Shown here in pieces: positions 25,625-36,069 of a stretch of 64,000 nt of DNA (the first letter of the stretch is position 1; each line of letters begins with the position of its first letter). The position numbers and the translations under genes were made by a program. The notes under the pieces were generated by a model, which did no database searches, had not been told where the DNA came from, and saw only the letters and a list, made by a program, of their open reading frames with translations. Location of the stretch: the NCBI RefSeq assembly GCF_014648655.1, contig NZ_BMRN01000006.1:126922-190921 (forward strand). The letters run 5' to 3'. This DNA is from Streptomyces atratus (lineage in GTDB: Bacteria > Actinomycetota > Actinomycetes > Streptomycetales > Streptomycetaceae).

Positions 25625-26725
25625 TCAGCCCTCGTCGCCCTCGGCAGAACCCTCAGAGGAGGCCTGATCCAGCACGCGCCCCTCACCCGGTGCCAGGCTG
25701 CCGAGAATGCGGTCCAGATCCTCCATCGATGCGAACTCGACGACGATCTTTCCCTTCTTCTGGCCGAGGTCGACCTTCACCCTGGTCTCGAAGCGGTCCG
25801 AGAGCCGGGAAGCAAGATCGGACAGCGCAGGCGACACCCGGCCACCGGCCCGCGGCCCCTTGGCCTTGGCAGTGCTCGTGGGACTGGATCCCATCAGGGT
25901 CACAATCTCTTCGACCGCACGCACCGACAGCCCCTCGGCCACAATGCGATGTGCCAGCCTGTCTTGCTCCTCCGAGTCGTCCACGGACAGCAGCGCCCGT
26001 GCATGACCGGCCGACAGCACCCCGGCCGCGACCCTCCGTTGGACCGGAGGCGACAGCCTCAGCAGTCGCAGCGTGTTGGACACCTGCGGGCGGGAACGCC
26101 CGATCCGGTCGGCCAGCTGGTCATGCGTGCACTTGAAGTCCTTGAGCAGCTGGTCGTACGCGGCTGCCTCCTCCAACGGGTTCAACTGAGCCCGGTGCAG
26201 GTTCTCCAAGAGCGCGTCCAGGAGAAGCTTTTCGTCGTCCGTGGCCCGGACAATGGCGGGGATCCGCTCCAGACCGGCCTCACGGCAGGCCCTCCAGCGC
26301 CGCTCGCCCATGATGAGCTCGTAGCGCTCCGGCCCCATCTTCCGCACCACGACGGGCTGGAGAAGGCCCACCTCCTTGATGGAGGTCACCAACTCGGCAA
26401 GCGCGTCCTCGTCGAATACCTCACGGGGCTGACGAGGATTCGGGGTGATGGAGCCGAGAAGAACCTCGGCAAAGTACGCTCCCGCGGCTCCCACAGATTC
26501 CGCGCCTGCCTCGGGCTCCGAAACCGGCGCACTCGGCTCCGGCACAACCGGAACGGGCGCAAGCGTGGCCACTTTCGCAGCGGCCACTCCCCGCTCTGCC
26601 GTCATGACAGGACCCGCCCCAGGAGAGGTCGAGCCCACCCCCGTGGACGGCACCTGCTTCTCCTGCGGAGCGGCGGGGATCAAGGCACCTAGCCCACGCC
26701 CCAACCCTCTTCGACGCTCACTCAC
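25625..26725 (-). CDS. parB: chromosome partitioning protein ParB
   Basis: 366 residues from GTG 26725, overlapping parA by 4 nt. The N-terminus [13 protein letters not shown] is typical; the ParB/Srx CTPase core includes [15 protein letters not shown] and [16 protein letters not shown]. The helix-turn-helix ([16 protein letters not shown] [24 protein letters not shown]) and C-terminal dimerisation domain follow. Binds the parS sites listed here, spreads, and segregates chromosomes during sporulation septation. Confidence 0.96.
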   Translation of the reverse strand: MSERRRGLGRGLGALIPAAPQEKQVPSTGVGSTSPGAGPVMTAERGVAAAKVATLAPVPVVPEPSAPVSEPEAGAESVGAAGAYFAEVLLGSITPNPRQPREVFDEDALAELVTSIKEVGLLQPVVVRKMGPERYELIMGERRWRACREAGLERIPAIVRATDDEKLLLDALLENLHRAQLNPLEEAAAYDQLLKDFKCTHDQLADRIGRSRPQVSNTLRLLRLSPPVQRRVAAGVLSAGHARALLSVDDSEEQDRLAHRIVAEGLSVRAVEEIVTLMGSSPTSTAKAKGPRAGGRVSPALSDLASRLSDRFETRVKVDLGQKKGKIVVEFASMEDLDRILGSLAPGEGRVLDQASSEGSAEGDEG

Positions 26726-27798
26726 TGGATCCCCTCCGAAATGCTCTGCTGACTGTTCCCACTGCCCGTGTGGGCATGCTGGGCCTCGTACTGCACCCCG
26801 ACGCCCCGCAGGGCGATCTCACGCGCCGCTTCGAGGTACGACAGCGATCCACTCGAACCCGGGTCGTAGGTCAGTACGGTCTGCCCATAACTCGGTGCCT
26901 CTGAAATCCGCACCGACCGCGGAATGCTCGTCCGCAGCACCTCCTTGCCGAAGTGGCTGCGTACCTCCTCCGCGACCTGCGAAGCGAGCCTGGTCCTGCC
27001 GTCATACATGGTGAGCAGAATCGTCGACACATGAAGATCGGGGTTGAGATGCCCCCGCACCAGATCCACATTGCGCAACAGCTGCCCCAGCCCTTCCAGT
27101 GCGTAGTACTCGCACTGGATAGGAATCAGCACCTCGGCACCGGCGACCAGAGCATTGACCGTCAGCAGACCGAGCGAAGGCGGGCAGTCGATGAGGATGT
27201 AGTCCAACGGCTGCTCATATGCCTGGATCGCCCGCTGCAGTCGACTCTCCCGCGCCACCAGCGACACCAACTCGATCTCCGCACCGGCGAGATCGATAGT
27301 GGCGGGGGCGCAGAAGAGGCCTTCGACGTCCGGAACAGGCTGAACCACCTCGGAGAGCGGCCTGCTCTCCACCAGGACGTCATAGATGGAGGGGACTTCG
27401 GCATGGTGATCGATACCCAGAGCCGTAGAGGCGTTCCCCTGCGGGTCAAGGTCGACTACCAGAACACGTGCGCCGTGAAGCGCGAGCGAGGCGGCAAGAT
27501 TGACCGTCGTGGTCGTCTTGCCCACACCACCCTTCTGGTTGGCCACCACCATGACGCGCGTCCGGTCAGGACGGGGCAGGCCCTCACCGGCGCGGCCAAG
27601 GGCCTCGACCGCCAGCTGGGCCGCGCGACCGATGGGTGTGTCATCCATCGGCGGCGGTGTTTCACGTGAAACACCCTCCCCCGCCGATTCGGTTCGGGGA
27701 CCGGGGACCGGATCGGTCATCGGTCCCGCGATGTTGGCGTCGGACCGCAAGGATTCACTCTCCTCGACTTCAGGCTCGCAATGAACAGAGCCTGCCAT
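26722..27798 (-). CDS. parA: chromosome partitioning ATPase ParA
   Basis: 358 residues from ATG 27798 ([13 protein letters not shown]), which matches the Streptomyces ParA size. The frame is open back to a GTG at 27960, whose first codons (reading FHVK) lie inside parS site 7, so a longer form of 412 residues cannot be excluded. A ~90-residue acidic N-terminus precedes the deviant Walker A ([19 protein letters not shown]), Walker A' ([11 protein letters not shown]) and Walker B ([14 protein letters not shown]). Works with ParB. Confidence 0.93.
   Translation of the reverse strand: MAGSVHCEPEVEESESLRSDANIAGPMTDPVPGPRTESAGEGVSRETPPPMDDTPIGRAAQLAVEALGRAGEGLPRPDRTRVMVVANQKGGVGKTTTTVNLAASLALHGARVLVVDLDPQGNASTALGIDHHAEVPSIYDVLVESRPLSEVVQPVPDVEGLFCAPATIDLAGAEIELVSLVARESRLQRAIQAYEQPLDYILIDCPPSLGLLTVNALVAGAEVLIPIQCEYYALEGLGQLLRNVDLVRGHLNPDLHVSTILLTMYDGRTRLASQVAEEVRSHFGKEVLRTSIPRSVRISEAPSYGQTVLTYDPGSSGSLSYLEAAREIALRGVGVQYEAQHAHTGSGNSQQSISEGIQ
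27659..27672. other. parS site 6 (inside parA)
   Basis: Exact GTTTCACGTGAAAC within the parA coding region before the Walker A motif, translated as VSRE in GVSRETPP. Confidence 0.95.
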
Positions 27799-27944
27799 GC
27801 TTTCGGGGTCGTGAACCAGCGAGGCCCGCTCTTCTGTGGATGAATCCACTTCTGTGGACAACTCCGTAGCCCTAACGGGCCTGCGGTGCCGCGGCGCGGC
27901 AGCCGCACGGCCGCGACTGATGATCCCATGCAGCAGAGAGCGAC

Positions 27945-27958
27945 GTTTCACGTGAAAC
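27945..27958. other. parS site 7 (parA leader)
   Basis: Exact GTTTCACGTGAAAC upstream of the preferred parA start and over codons 2-6 of the alternative long start, placed where ParB could affect parAB expression. Confidence 0.95.
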
Positions 27959-27963
27959 ACGAT

Positions 27964-27988
27964 GCCCCTGCAGCCTAGCTACAGGGGC
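27964..27988 (-). terminator. stem-loop between rsmG and parA
   Basis: GCCCCTG (27964-27970) pairs with CAGGGGC (27982-27988). Short 7-bp stem, possibly a weak terminator or attenuator before parA. Confidence 0.45.
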
Positions 27989-28089
27989 ACGACACTCCGC
28001 GTGGGGTATGTATGACCGCTTGCCGGGAGCGTCACCGACAGACAACACAAACTGTATGTAACGGATGAATTCGCACCGTGACCAGGCGT

Positions 28090-28806
28090 TCAGCGACGAC
28101 GTCTCGTACGGCTCGTCCTCGCGGCCTTGGCCCTCTTTGCGGCGAACCTCACACCGCCCGGACTCTCCCCGACCACCACACGCACCACCGTGGTCATCGG
28201 ATCGACAACGCCCTCCCCGACGTGCAACACCTCGGTCTCCACCACACCGAGCTTGCTCAAGGCCGCACGGGCGCCGACGATCTCCTCCTCGGCCGCATCC
28301 CCCTTGAGCGCCAGCATCTCTCCGTACGGACGCAGCAGCGGAACTCCCCAGCCGGCCAGCCGATCGAGCGGAGCCACAGCCCGAGCCGTCACAACGTGAA
28401 CCGGCTGAAGCGTCCCAAGAACCTCCTCGGCCCGACCACGCACAACCGTCACATGGTCCAGGCCCAGCAACTCGACGACTTCCTGGAGGAAATTCGTCCG
28501 CCGAAGCAAGGGCTCCAGCAAGGTGATCTTGAGATCCGGACGCACCAGCGCCAGCGGGATACCCGGAAGCCCGGCACCGGAGCCCACATCGCAGACCGTG
28601 ACGCCCTCAGGCACGACCTCGGAGAGCACCGCACAGTTCAGCAAATGCCGCTCCCACAGCCGCGGCACTTCACGCGGACCGATCAGTCCCCGCTTCACCC
28701 CGGCATCCGCCAGCAGTTCCGCGTACCGGACAGCCTCCGGAAAGAACTCACCGAAAACCGCCCGCGCCCCTTCGGGCGCCTGGGGAAGCTCTACTTCCGC
28801 CGTCAC
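28090..28806 (-). CDS. rsmG: 16S rRNA (guanine-N7)-methyltransferase RsmG (GidB)
   Basis: 238 residues from GTG 28806, chosen because GGAAGG lies ~10 nt upstream and the length matches Streptomyces RsmG; an ATG at 28830 is the alternative. SAM motif VCDVGSGAGLPGIPLAL and VTARAVAPLDRLAGW. The C-terminal tail is strongly basic. Methylates G527 of 16S rRNA; loss gives low-level streptomycin resistance in many bacteria. Between jag and parA as is usual. Confidence 0.95.
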   Translation of the reverse strand: MTAEVELPQAPEGARAVFGEFFPEAVRYAELLADAGVKRGLIGPREVPRLWERHLLNCAVLSEVVPEGVTVCDVGSGAGLPGIPLALVRPDLKITLLEPLLRRTNFLQEVVELLGLDHVTVVRGRAEEVLGTLQPVHVVTARAVAPLDRLAGWGVPLLRPYGEMLALKGDAAEEEIVGARAALSKLGVVETEVLHVGEGVVDPMTTVVRVVVGESPGGVRFAAKRAKAARTSRTRRRR

Positions 28807-28870
28807 GGGAACCGTCCTTCCATACCGCACTACCGCACTGTGGGTGGCTGACTATCAGGCTGACAAAGAT

Positions 28871-28898
28871 CGGCCCCGCCTGCGAACAGACGGGGCCG
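28871..28898 (-). terminator. stem-loop between jag and rsmG
   Basis: CGGCCCCG (28871-28878) pairs with CGGGGCCG (28891-28898). Confidence 0.45.
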
Positions 28899-28915
28899 AC
28901 AGAACAAGGGTCCGG

Positions 28916-29425
28916 TCAGGCCGGGAGAACGACGACGAAGCGCTGCGGCTCCTCGCCCTCGGACTCGCTACGCAGACCAGCGGCCGCGACCGCATCGTGC
29001 ACAACCTTGCGCTCGAACGGCGTCATCGGGTCCAGCTTCACCGGCTCACCAGTGCTCTTGACCTCGTCCGCGGCCTTGGCACCCAGCTCGGCGAGCTCAG
29101 CCCGCTTCTTGGCCCGGAAGCCTGCGATATCCAGCATCAGCCGACTCCGGTCACCGGTCTCCCGGTGCACAGCAAGCCGCGTCAGCTCCTGGAGCGCCTC
29201 CAGCACCTCACCGTCGCGGCCCACGAGCTTCTGCAGATCACGTGCCGAGTCGCTGATGATCGAGACCGCGGCCCGGTCCGCCTCGACGTCCATGTCGATG
29301 TCGCCGTCGAGATCAGCGATGTCGAGCAGGCCCTCGAGGTAGTCCGCTGCGATCTCACCCTCCTGCTCAAGGCGGGTCAAGGTGTCGCTGCCCTCAGCGG
29401 CCGTGGAGGTGGTGCCTTCCGTCAC
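28916..29425 (-). CDS. jag: Jag/KhpB-type RNA-binding protein (KH + R3H)
   Basis: 169 residues from GTG 29425 (AAGGAG upstream). An acidic N-terminus is followed by a KH-like domain (~45-115, SIISDSARDLQKLVGRDGEV). The C-terminal R3H domain carries PFERKVVHDAV, with the Arg-x3-His motif. The Jag_N module of Firmicutes is absent, as usual in actinobacteria. Encoded 14 nt after yidC. Confidence 0.92.
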   Translation of the reverse strand: MTEGTTSTAAEGSDTLTRLEQEGEIAADYLEGLLDIADLDGDIDMDVEADRAAVSIISDSARDLQKLVGRDGEVLEALQELTRLAVHRETGDRSRLMLDIAGFRAKKRAELAELGAKAADEVKSTGEPVKLDPMTPFERKVVHDAVAAAGLRSESEGEEPQRFVVVLPA

Positions 29426-29439
29426 GGATGGACTCCTTC

Positions 29440-30705
29440 TTACTTCTTGGACGGGTGCTTGGGCCGCTGCGGGCCCTTGCGCTGTCCGGACTTGGCTTGG
29501 CGTGAGGAGCCGGACGCGGGCTTGCCCGCCGGCTTGGGCTTGTCGTCCTGCGATGCGTCCGGCTTCTGCAGAGAGGTCTTGGATCCCGACTCGGTCGAGT
29601 CGGTGTCCTTGGCCCCCGCCTGCTGGGCAGCACCTGTCTGACGCTGGGCCTTGGTCTGGCGCTTGGGCTGCTGGCGCCGCTGCGCGGCTCCGCTCTCGGA
29701 CTCGGCAAGAGCCGTATCGCTCTTGATCAGCGTGCCGTCCTCCTGGGCGGCGAAGCCCAGCTTCGCCAGCCCAGTGATGAACTTCCGCTCGATGTCATTG
29801 CGATCCGAACCCTTGGACACGATCCGCTTGACCGTATTGCGCTTGGTCCTGCCACGAACCTCACCGTGAGCAGTGACGCTCTTCAGCAGACGTCCCAGGT
29901 ACTGGTCCTGCGCCTTGCTGCCCGGGGTCGGGTTCTGGTTGATCACGTACATCTGCTGACCCATGGTCCAGACGTTGGTGGTCAGCCAGTAGACGAGGAC
30001 ACCGACGGGGAAGTTGATGCCCATGACGGCGAAGATCACCGGGAAGATGTACATCAGCATCTTCTGCTGCTGCATGTACGGCGTCTTGACCGTCAGGTCG
30101 ACGTTCTTCGTCATCAGCTGGCGCTGGGTGAAGAACTGCGACGCCGACATCATCACGATCATGATCGCGGTGACGACCCGGACGTCCAGCAGAGAGGCAC
30201 CGAGCGCCTGGACCTTCGCTTCGCTGTCCATGAACTTGGCAGCGAGCGGAGCACCGAAGATGTGTGCCTGACGGGCGCTGTCGAGCAGGGGCTGGTCGAT
30301 GACACCGATCGTCTTGCCCGAGGCGATGGCCGAGAGCACGTGATACAGGGCGAAGAAGAACGGCGACTGCGCCAGGATGGGAAGGCACGAGGAGAGCGGG
30401 TTGGTGCCCGTCTCCTTGTACAGCTTCATCATCTCTTCGGACTGACGCTGCTTGTCGCTCTTGTAGCGCTCCTGGATCGCCTTCATCTTCGGCTGGAGCA
30501 CCTGCATGTTCCGGGTCGACTTGATCTGCTTGACGAAAAGCGGGATCAGGCAGATCCGGATCAACACCACCAGGGACACGATGGACAGGCCCCAGGCCCA
30601 GCCCGTGTCATCGCCGAAGATCGCTCCGTACAACGTGTGGAACTGGACGATGACCCATGAAACAGGCCAGGTGATAAAGCTGAACAGACTGGCAATCGTG
30701 TCCAC
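29440..30705 (-). CDS. yidC: membrane protein insertase YidC/Oxa1
   Basis: 421 residues from GTG 30705 (AAGGAG upstream). Five hydrophobic segments; the family region [21 protein letters not shown] contains the groove arginine, followed by [24 protein letters not shown] ~120-residue Lys/Gln/Ser-rich cytoplasmic tail follows. Inserts membrane proteins with or without SecYEG. Encoded directly after yidD and rnpA in the origin-proximal leftward operon. Confidence 0.96.
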   Translation of the reverse strand: MDTIASLFSFITWPVSWVIVQFHTLYGAIFGDDTGWAWGLSIVSLVVLIRICLIPLFVKQIKSTRNMQVLQPKMKAIQERYKSDKQRQSEEMMKLYKETGTNPLSSCLPILAQSPFFFALYHVLSAIASGKTIGVIDQPLLDSARQAHIFGAPLAAKFMDSEAKVQALGASLLDVRVVTAIMIVMMSASQFFTQRQLMTKNVDLTVKTPYMQQQKMLMYIFPVIFAVMGINFPVGVLVYWLTTNVWTMGQQMYVINQNPTPGSKAQDQYLGRLLKSVTAHGEVRGRTKRNTVKRIVSKGSDRNDIERKFITGLAKLGFAAQEDGTLIKSDTALAESESGAAQRRQQPKRQTKAQRQTGAAQQAGAKDTDSTESGSKTSLQKPDASQDDKPKPAGKPASGSSRQAKSGQRKGPQRPKHPSKK

Positions 30706-30708
30706 TAA

Positions 30709-31068
30709 TCAGGCTCCTTGAGCTTTGGGCGAGGTCTCTGAGGCCGGGCTAGGGGGTTCGGAGACCGTCCCCCCAGGAGGCACATCAGCGGCGGAGTCCC
30801 CGCCCTTGCTGCCACGTATTGCATTACGCAGCAGTTCGTGCCAACGCGGGCGTTTGCGTGGCGGGACGTGATCCACGCCGCCGGGTGACCACGGATTGCA
30901 CCGCAGGATGCGCCAGGCCGTCAGCGCAGTTCCCTTGATCGCTCCGTGCCGGTCGATCGCCGTATATCCATAGTGGGAACACGACGGGTAGTAACGGCAG
31001 ACAGGCCCGAGAAGCGGGCTGATCGTCCACTGATACAGCTTGATAAGAGCCAGCAGCGGGTACTTCAT
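30709..31068 (-). CDS. yidD: membrane protein insertion efficiency factor YidD
   Basis: 119 residues. The family core is [27 protein letters not shown] with cysteines, followed by [17 protein letters not shown]; an acidic/Pro tail is added. ATG overlaps the rnpA stop by 4 nt. Assists YidC, encoded next. Confidence 0.95.
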   Translation of the reverse strand: MKYPLLALIKLYQWTISPLLGPVCRYYPSCSHYGYTAIDRHGAIKGTALTAWRILRCNPWSPGGVDHVPPRKRPRWHELLRNAIRGSKGGDSAADVPPGGTVSEPPSPASETSPKAQGA

Positions 31069-31436
31069 CGCGCGCCCCCTCCCAGCAGCCGCTGCAGAGC
31101 GGCGTCCAGGTCTCGGGCCAGCTGTTCATGGTCGGCGTTGCCCGCTCCGGGCAACGCTCGTACGACAACCAGGCTACCGGGGGGCAGCAGGGCCAGTCGC
31201 TCGCGGACCAGATGGCGAAGCCTGCGCTTCACCGCTGTGCGCACAACCGCTCCACCCACAGCTTTGCTGACAACGAAACCCGCACGCGGCGGGGGAGCGT
31301 TCTCCCCAGTCACGTGCGGGTCCGTTGCACCGCTGCGTAGATGCACGACGAGAAGCGGGCGGCCGGCCCGGCGTCCTCGACGTACTGCGGTCGCGAAGTC
31401 CTCGCGCCGCCTCAGCCGATTCTCGGTAGGCAGCAC
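31065..31436 (-). CDS. rnpA: ribonuclease P protein component
   Basis: 123 residues from GTG 31436. [20 protein letters not shown] at the start, and [19 protein letters not shown], the RNR-like RNA-binding motif. Cleaves tRNA 5' leaders with the M1 RNA. Between rpmH and yidD. Confidence 0.95.
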   Translation of the reverse strand: MLPTENRLRRREDFATAVRRGRRAGRPLLVVHLRSGATDPHVTGENAPPPRAGFVVSKAVGGAVVRTAVKRRLRHLVRERLALLPPGSLVVVRALPGAGNADHEQLARDLDAALQRLLGGGAR

Positions 31437-31454
31437 GTCATGACCTGTAAGCGA

Positions 31455-31592
31455 TCAGGCGGACAGGTTGGCGCGACCCTTGCCACGGCGGGACGCGAGG
31501 ATCGCGCGGCCGGCACGGGTGCGCATACGCAGCCGGAAGCCGTGGGTCTTCGCGCGACGACGGTTGTTCGGCTGGAAGGTGCGCTTGCTCAC
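31455..31592 (-). CDS. rpmH: 50S ribosomal protein L34
   Basis: 45 residues: starts [18 protein letters not shown] after GTG 31592 and ends in GRANLSA. Standard L34 size, highly basic. First gene of the leftward rpmH-rnpA-yidD-yidC-jag-rsmG run, divergent from dnaA. Confidence 0.97.
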   Translation of the reverse strand: MSKRTFQPNNRRRAKTHGFRLRMRTRAGRAILASRRGKGRANLSA

Positions 31593-31824
31593 TCGGGGGC
31601 TCCAGAAATGACTCGTGTGTTGGCGGGACATCGCCTGGCTGTCACCGTGCGCCCACGAGAGACTCGCGTAAACGCCATAGTGCACCGCTTCACAATCACA
31701 GATCGTGATCTTTGCCCATCGGAGGCAGGCGGCAGCAGCCATCGACAACTCGACCTGGTCACGGTACGCGCGGCTACGCCATCCGGTCAAACCGGCTCCC
31801 CAGCACCCCCCACTGTGCACAGCC

Positions 31825-31833
31825 TGTGGACAA
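31825..31833 (-). promoter_or_regulatory. DnaA box upstream of dnaA
   Basis: TGTGGACAA, the inverse of TTGTCCACA, the preferred Streptomyces box. It sits next to the candidate dnaA promoter, consistent with autoregulation. Confidence 0.75.
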
Positions 31834-31837
31834 CAAC

Positions 31838-31867
31838 TTGAACCACGCGGGTCGGCCTGACTACCGT
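31838..31867 (+). promoter_or_regulatory. candidate dnaA promoter
   Basis: TTGAAC (31838-31843), 18-nt spacer, TACCGT (31862-31867), fitting a TTGAC-like / TAnnnT housekeeping promoter ~100 nt before the dnaA start. Confidence 0.45.
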
Positions 31868-31973
31868 GGCTGAACTCCGGTTCTTTTTCTTCCTGCGTGC
31901 CGGTCCTCACCCATCCCGACCCATCCCGTCCCGAGAACCACACATTCGTGGGACCAGCGAGAGAGCGTGCCTT

Positions 31974-33767
31974 GTGGCTGATGTACCTGCCGATCTTGCC
32001 GCAGTGTGGCCACGAGTGCTGGAGCAACTCCTCGGGGAGGGCCAGCAGGGCATCGAGCCGAAGGACAAGCAGTGGATCGAGCGCTGCCAGCCCCTCGCAC
32101 TGGTCGCCGACACGGCGCTGCTCGCCGTCCCCAATGAATGGGGCAAGCGAGTCCTGGAAGGCCGGCTCGCGCCGCTCATCAGCGAGACGCTGAGCCGCGA
32201 GTGCGGCCGCCCGATCCGCATCGCGATCACTGTCGACGACTCCGCGGGCGAACCTCCGAGCCCGCCCGCGCCCCCGATGCATCAGTCCCAGCAGCACCGC
32301 TACCAGGGACCGCAGCACGATGAGCGCCAGCACAACGACGCATACGACGGATACGGACACCGGCCCTCCGACGACGGCATGCCGACGGCCCGGCCCGCCT
32401 ACCCCGACTACCAGCAGCAGCGGCCCGACCCCGGCGCGTGGCCGCGCACCCAGGAGGACCTCTCCTGGCAGCAGCCCCGGCTCGGCGGATTCCAGGACCG
32501 CGACACCTCGGCGGAACAGTGGCGCGAGCCGTACGCCGGCGGCCGCCCCCAGCAGCCGCAGCACGACTACCGGTCGCAGCCGCCCGAGCGTCAGAGTTAC
32601 GAGCAACAGCGCTCCGAGCGCCACGACATGCAGGACCCCCAGCACCGCCAGGGCGGCGCCGGCACCGGACGGCCCGGCGGCGCCACCGGGCCGATGGGCG
32701 CACAGCCCGCTCCCACGCCCGGCCCCGGCGAGCCGGCGGCCCGGCTGAATCCGAAGTACCTCTTCGACACCTTCGTCATCGGTGCGTCCAACCGATTCGC
32801 GCACGCCGCAGCGGTCGCCGTCGCCGAAGCACCCGCCAAGGCGTACAACCCGCTCTTCATCTATGGGGAGTCCGGACTCGGCAAGACCCACCTGCTGCAC
32901 GCCATCGGGCACTACGCCCGCAGTCTCTACCCGGGCACCAGGGTGCGGTACGTGAGCTCCGAGGAGTTCACCAACGAGTTCATCAACTCGATCCGCGACG
33001 GCAAGGGCGACACCTTCCGCAAGCGCTACCGCGATGTGGACATCCTGCTGGTCGACGACATCCAGTTCCTGGCGAGCAAGGAGTCGACGCAGGAGGAGTT
33101 CTTCCACACCTTCAATACGCTCCACAACGCCAACAAGCAGATCGTGCTTTCCTCGGACCGGCCGCCCAAGCAGCTGGTGACCCTGGAAGACCGGTTGCGG
33201 AACCGTTTCGAGTGGGGTCTGACCACCGATGTGCAGCCGCCGGAGCTGGAGACGCGGATCGCGATCCTCCGCAAGAAGGCGGTGCAGGAGCAGCTCAACG
33301 CCCCGCCGGAGGTACTGGAGTTCATCGCCTCCCGCATCTCCCGGAACATCAGGGAGCTGGAGGGGGCGCTGATCCGGGTCACGGCCTTCGCCAGTCTCAA
33401 CCGCCAGCCGGTGGACCTCGGGCTGACCGAGCATGTGCTGAAGGATCTGATCCCGGGTGGCGAGGACTCGGCTCCGGAGATCACGGCGACGGCCATCATG
33501 GCGGCGACCGCGGACTACTTCGGTCTGACGGTCGACGATCTCTGTGGAACCTCGCGCAGTCGCGTGCTGGTGACGGCCCGCCAGATCGCCATGTATCTCT
33601 GCCGGGAGCTGACCGATCTCTCGCTGCCCAAGATCGGGGCGCAGTTCGGCGGCCGCGACCATACGACGGTGATGCACGCGGACCGGAAGATCCGTGCGCT
33701 GATGGCGGAGCGACGCTCCATCTACAACCAGGTCACCGAGCTCACCAACCGCATCAAGAACGGCTGA
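31974..33767 (+). CDS. dnaA: chromosomal replication initiator DnaA
   Basis: 597 residues from GTG 31974 ([20 protein letters not shown]). Domain I ~1-95. A long Gln/Pro/Arg-rich domain II (~100-265), typical of Streptomyces. The AAA+ domain has Walker [13 protein letters not shown] and Walker [10 protein letters not shown]. The domain IV helix-turn-helix has [14 protein letters not shown]. Binds the DnaA boxes of oriC immediately downstream and probably its own promoter. Confidence 0.97.
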   Translation: MADVPADLAAVWPRVLEQLLGEGQQGIEPKDKQWIERCQPLALVADTALLAVPNEWGKRVLEGRLAPLISETLSRECGRPIRIAITVDDSAGEPPSPPAPPMHQSQQHRYQGPQHDERQHNDAYDGYGHRPSDDGMPTARPAYPDYQQQRPDPGAWPRTQEDLSWQQPRLGGFQDRDTSAEQWREPYAGGRPQQPQHDYRSQPPERQSYEQQRSERHDMQDPQHRQGGAGTGRPGGATGPMGAQPAPTPGPGEPAARLNPKYLFDTFVIGASNRFAHAAAVAVAEAPAKAYNPLFIYGESGLGKTHLLHAIGHYARSLYPGTRVRYVSSEEFTNEFINSIRDGKGDTFRKRYRDVDILLVDDIQFLASKESTQEEFFHTFNTLHNANKQIVLSSDRPPKQLVTLEDRLRNRFEWGLTTDVQPPELETRIAILRKKAVQEQLNAPPEVLEFIASRISRNIRELEGALIRVTAFASLNRQPVDLGLTEHVLKDLIPGGEDSAPEITATAIMAATADYFGLTVDDLCGTSRSRVLVTARQIAMYLCRELTDLSLPKIGAQFGGRDHTTVMHADRKIRALMAERRSIYNQVTELTNRIKNG

Positions 33768-34807
33768 CGGACCACCGGCACGCGCTCTCCGTACGCGCTG
33801 AAAGGGCGCCTGGGGAACCCTCACAGGGTTCCCCAGGCGCCCTTCTCCGTTGCCCAAGGCTTGCCCGAAGCCCTTCCAGAGGGGGCGTCCCGGAGGGCTT
33901 CCAGGTGTCGTTCGAAGTCCTCTTGAAGCTGTCCCGCCCCCTCCTGAAGCCTTCCCTGAGCCCCTCACCGAGCCCTTCCGGAGCCCTGGCGGGCCCTTCC
34001 GCCCCCGGCCTCTGAGGCTCCTCTGCAGTCGCGGTGTTCGAATACCTGGCGCCGGCCGTCCGTTCTCCACAGATCTGGAGAGATTTTCCCCTCCACAGCC
34101 TGGGGATCCGGAAGTTGTCCATATTGCTTCCACAGGGGCGACTGCCGATACTCCATCAGGCCAGGTCAAGGGCCTGGGGATTTGTGGTCAACAGTGATCC
34201 ACAGCCTGTGGACAAAGTATTCGTCCACAGAGAGCCGATGATGTTGTCCACCGGCGGCCCACAGCCCGGGCCACGTTGTCCCCAGCTTTCTTGAGCTTCT
34301 CCACACCCCTGTCCACTGTTCGGCAACGCAACACCGCCTTTCACTGCGCCGAGTGAAAGGCGTCACATCAAGAGGGCGGGTTGGGCTGTGGGGAACATGG
34401 GTAAAGCTGGGGACAGCCCTGGGGAGAACCCCCCCTGTCCTGTGCATCGGGTGTGCAGAACTTTCGTGTGTCCACAGAATCACCGGGTTGTCCACCGGTG
34501 CCACCCACAGGGGCGGTGGACAAAAAACTGGGCCTGACCTGCGGAAACGACGTTATCCACGGTTTCCACAGGCCCTACTACTACTGCCACCTAGAGTTAG
34601 CCCGGAATCCGCTTCGAAGTGGGGCCTGTGCACAACTCGGCGCCGGAGCTCTCCGAACCTCTTGTCGCGACTTGACCCCGAGCAGCACCGAGTGTCGGTG
34701 CCGTACGTCAGACTGGTCCCCGGCGTCCTCCCGCTGTCATCGGCGGGAGACCCGATCAGACGACGAAGGCCAGCAGGGCGAGCGAGCAACAGCAGGAGGC
34801 GGTTCCG
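33768..34807. other. origin of replication oriC
   Basis: About 1 kb without genes between dnaA and dnaN. Box-like 9-mers (NNNTCCACA or close) start at 34063, 34089, 34115, 34126, 34195, 34221, 34244, 34276, 34297, 34309, 34468, 34488, 34553 and 34562 on the + strand. Inverse copies start at 34207 (perfect), 34387, 34408 and 34515. They fall into two groups, ~34063-34317 and ~34387-34570, split by a ~70-bp gap. This is the dense two-cluster layout known for Streptomyces oriC. The first ~200 bp (33845-34040) hold no boxes. Confidence 0.93.
33802..33844 (+). terminator. dnaA terminator
   Basis: Perfect 19-bp stem: 33802-33820 (AAGGGCGCCTGGGGAACCC) pairs with 33826-33844 around the loop TCACA. 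Isolates oriC from dnaA transcription. Confidence 0.88.
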
Positions 34808-35938
34808 GTGAAGATCCGGGTGGAGCGCGATGTACTCGCGGAGGCTGTGGCCTGGGTGGCCCGTAGCCTCCCGGCCCGTCCGCCGGCGCCCGTTCTTGCG
34901 GGCCTTCTGCTGAAGGCTGAGGACGGCGTCCTCAGCTTCTCCAGCTTCGACTACGAGGTCTCGGCCCGGGTCTCGGTGGATGCCGAGGTCGAGGAGGACG
35001 GCACGGTGCTGGTCTCCGGCCGGCTGCTCGCCGACATCTGCCGCGCCCTTCCCAACCGCCCGGTGGAGATTTCCACAGACGGTGTACGGGCCACCGTGGT
35101 CTGCGGCTCCTCGCGATTCACACTCCACACCCTTCCTGTGGAGGAATACCCGGCGCTGCCGGAGATGCCGACCGCGACCGGCACGGTCCCGGGTGAGGTC
35201 TTCGCCTCGGCCGCCGCCCAGGTCGCCATCGCCGCGGGCCGTGACGACACGCTGCCGGTCCTGACCGGTGTGCGGATCGAGATCGAGGGCGAGACCGTCA
35301 CCCTGGCCTCCACCGACCGTTACCGCTTCGCGGTCCGCGAGTTCCTCTGGAAGCCGGAGAACCCGGATGCCTCGGCTGTCGCCCTGGTGCCCGCCAAGAC
35401 GCTGCTGGACACAGCCAAGGCGCTGACCAGCGGTGACACGGTGACTCTGGCGCTGTCCGGCTCGGGTGCAGGTGAGGGCCTGATCGGTTTCGAGGGCGCG
35501 GGCCGGCGTACGACCACGCGACTGCTCGAAGGCGATCTGCCGAAGTACCGGACGCTGTTCCCCACCGAGTTCAACTCGGTCGCGGTCATCGAGACGGCTC
35601 CGTTCGTCGAGGCCGTCAAGCGTGTGGCTCTCGTCGCCGAACGGAACACTCCGGTGCGGCTCAGTTTCGAGCAGGGTGTGCTGATCCTGGAAGCGGGTTC
35701 CAGTGACGATGCACAGGCTGTGGAGCGGGTCGACGCGGTGCTGGAGGGTGACGACATCTCGATCGCCTTCAACCCGACCTTCCTGCTGGACGGTCTGAGC
35801 GCGATCGACTCGCCGGTGGCCCAGCTCTCGTTCACGACGTCCACCAAGCCTGCGCTGCTCAGCGGCCGTCCGGCCGTGGATGCCGAGGCGGATGACGCAT
35901 ACAAGTACCTGATCATGCCGGTCCGCCTTTCCGGCTGA
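34808..35938 (+). CDS. dnaN: DNA polymerase III beta sliding clamp
   Basis: 376 residues from GTG 34808 with AGGAGG at 34795-34800. Three clamp domains; ends in YKYLIMPVRLSG, matching the family C-terminus (MPMRL-like). TLPVEEYPALPEMP and DDTLPVLTGVRIE are conserved. Tethers the polymerase. Follows oriC directly. Confidence 0.97.
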   Translation: MKIRVERDVLAEAVAWVARSLPARPPAPVLAGLLLKAEDGVLSFSSFDYEVSARVSVDAEVEEDGTVLVSGRLLADICRALPNRPVEISTDGVRATVVCGSSRFTLHTLPVEEYPALPEMPTATGTVPGEVFASAAAQVAIAAGRDDTLPVLTGVRIEIEGETVTLASTDRYRFAVREFLWKPENPDASAVALVPAKTLLDTAKALTSGDTVTLALSGSGAGEGLIGFEGAGRRTTTRLLEGDLPKYRTLFPTEFNSVAVIETAPFVEAVKRVALVAERNTPVRLSFEQGVLILEAGSSDDAQAVERVDAVLEGDDISIAFNPTFLLDGLSAIDSPVAQLSFTTSTKPALLSGRPAVDAEADDAYKYLIMPVRLSG

Positions 35939-36069
35939 TCCGGCCATCGGTCCTGCAACAGCAGCTCCCGGCGGGCACGCTCAGTGCCGAGCATGCCCGT
36001 CGGCCTGTCCCCTGCCGGGCGTAGGCTCGGCCTTGGGTACGAATCGGCACAACGCTTAAGGAATCTCTG

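Larger units (their letters stand above)
31593..31973. other. rpmH-dnaA intergenic control region
   Basis: 381 bp holding divergent promoters. It contains one perfect inverted DnaA box (31825-31833) and a candidate dnaA promoter (31838-31867), both annotated separately. Confidence 0.7.

Noticed and set aside
33845..34010. Repeated CCTTCC/GAGCCC motifs after the dnaA terminator as oriC iterons
   Set aside because: The spacing is irregular and the words are short; no DnaA box and no clear unit.
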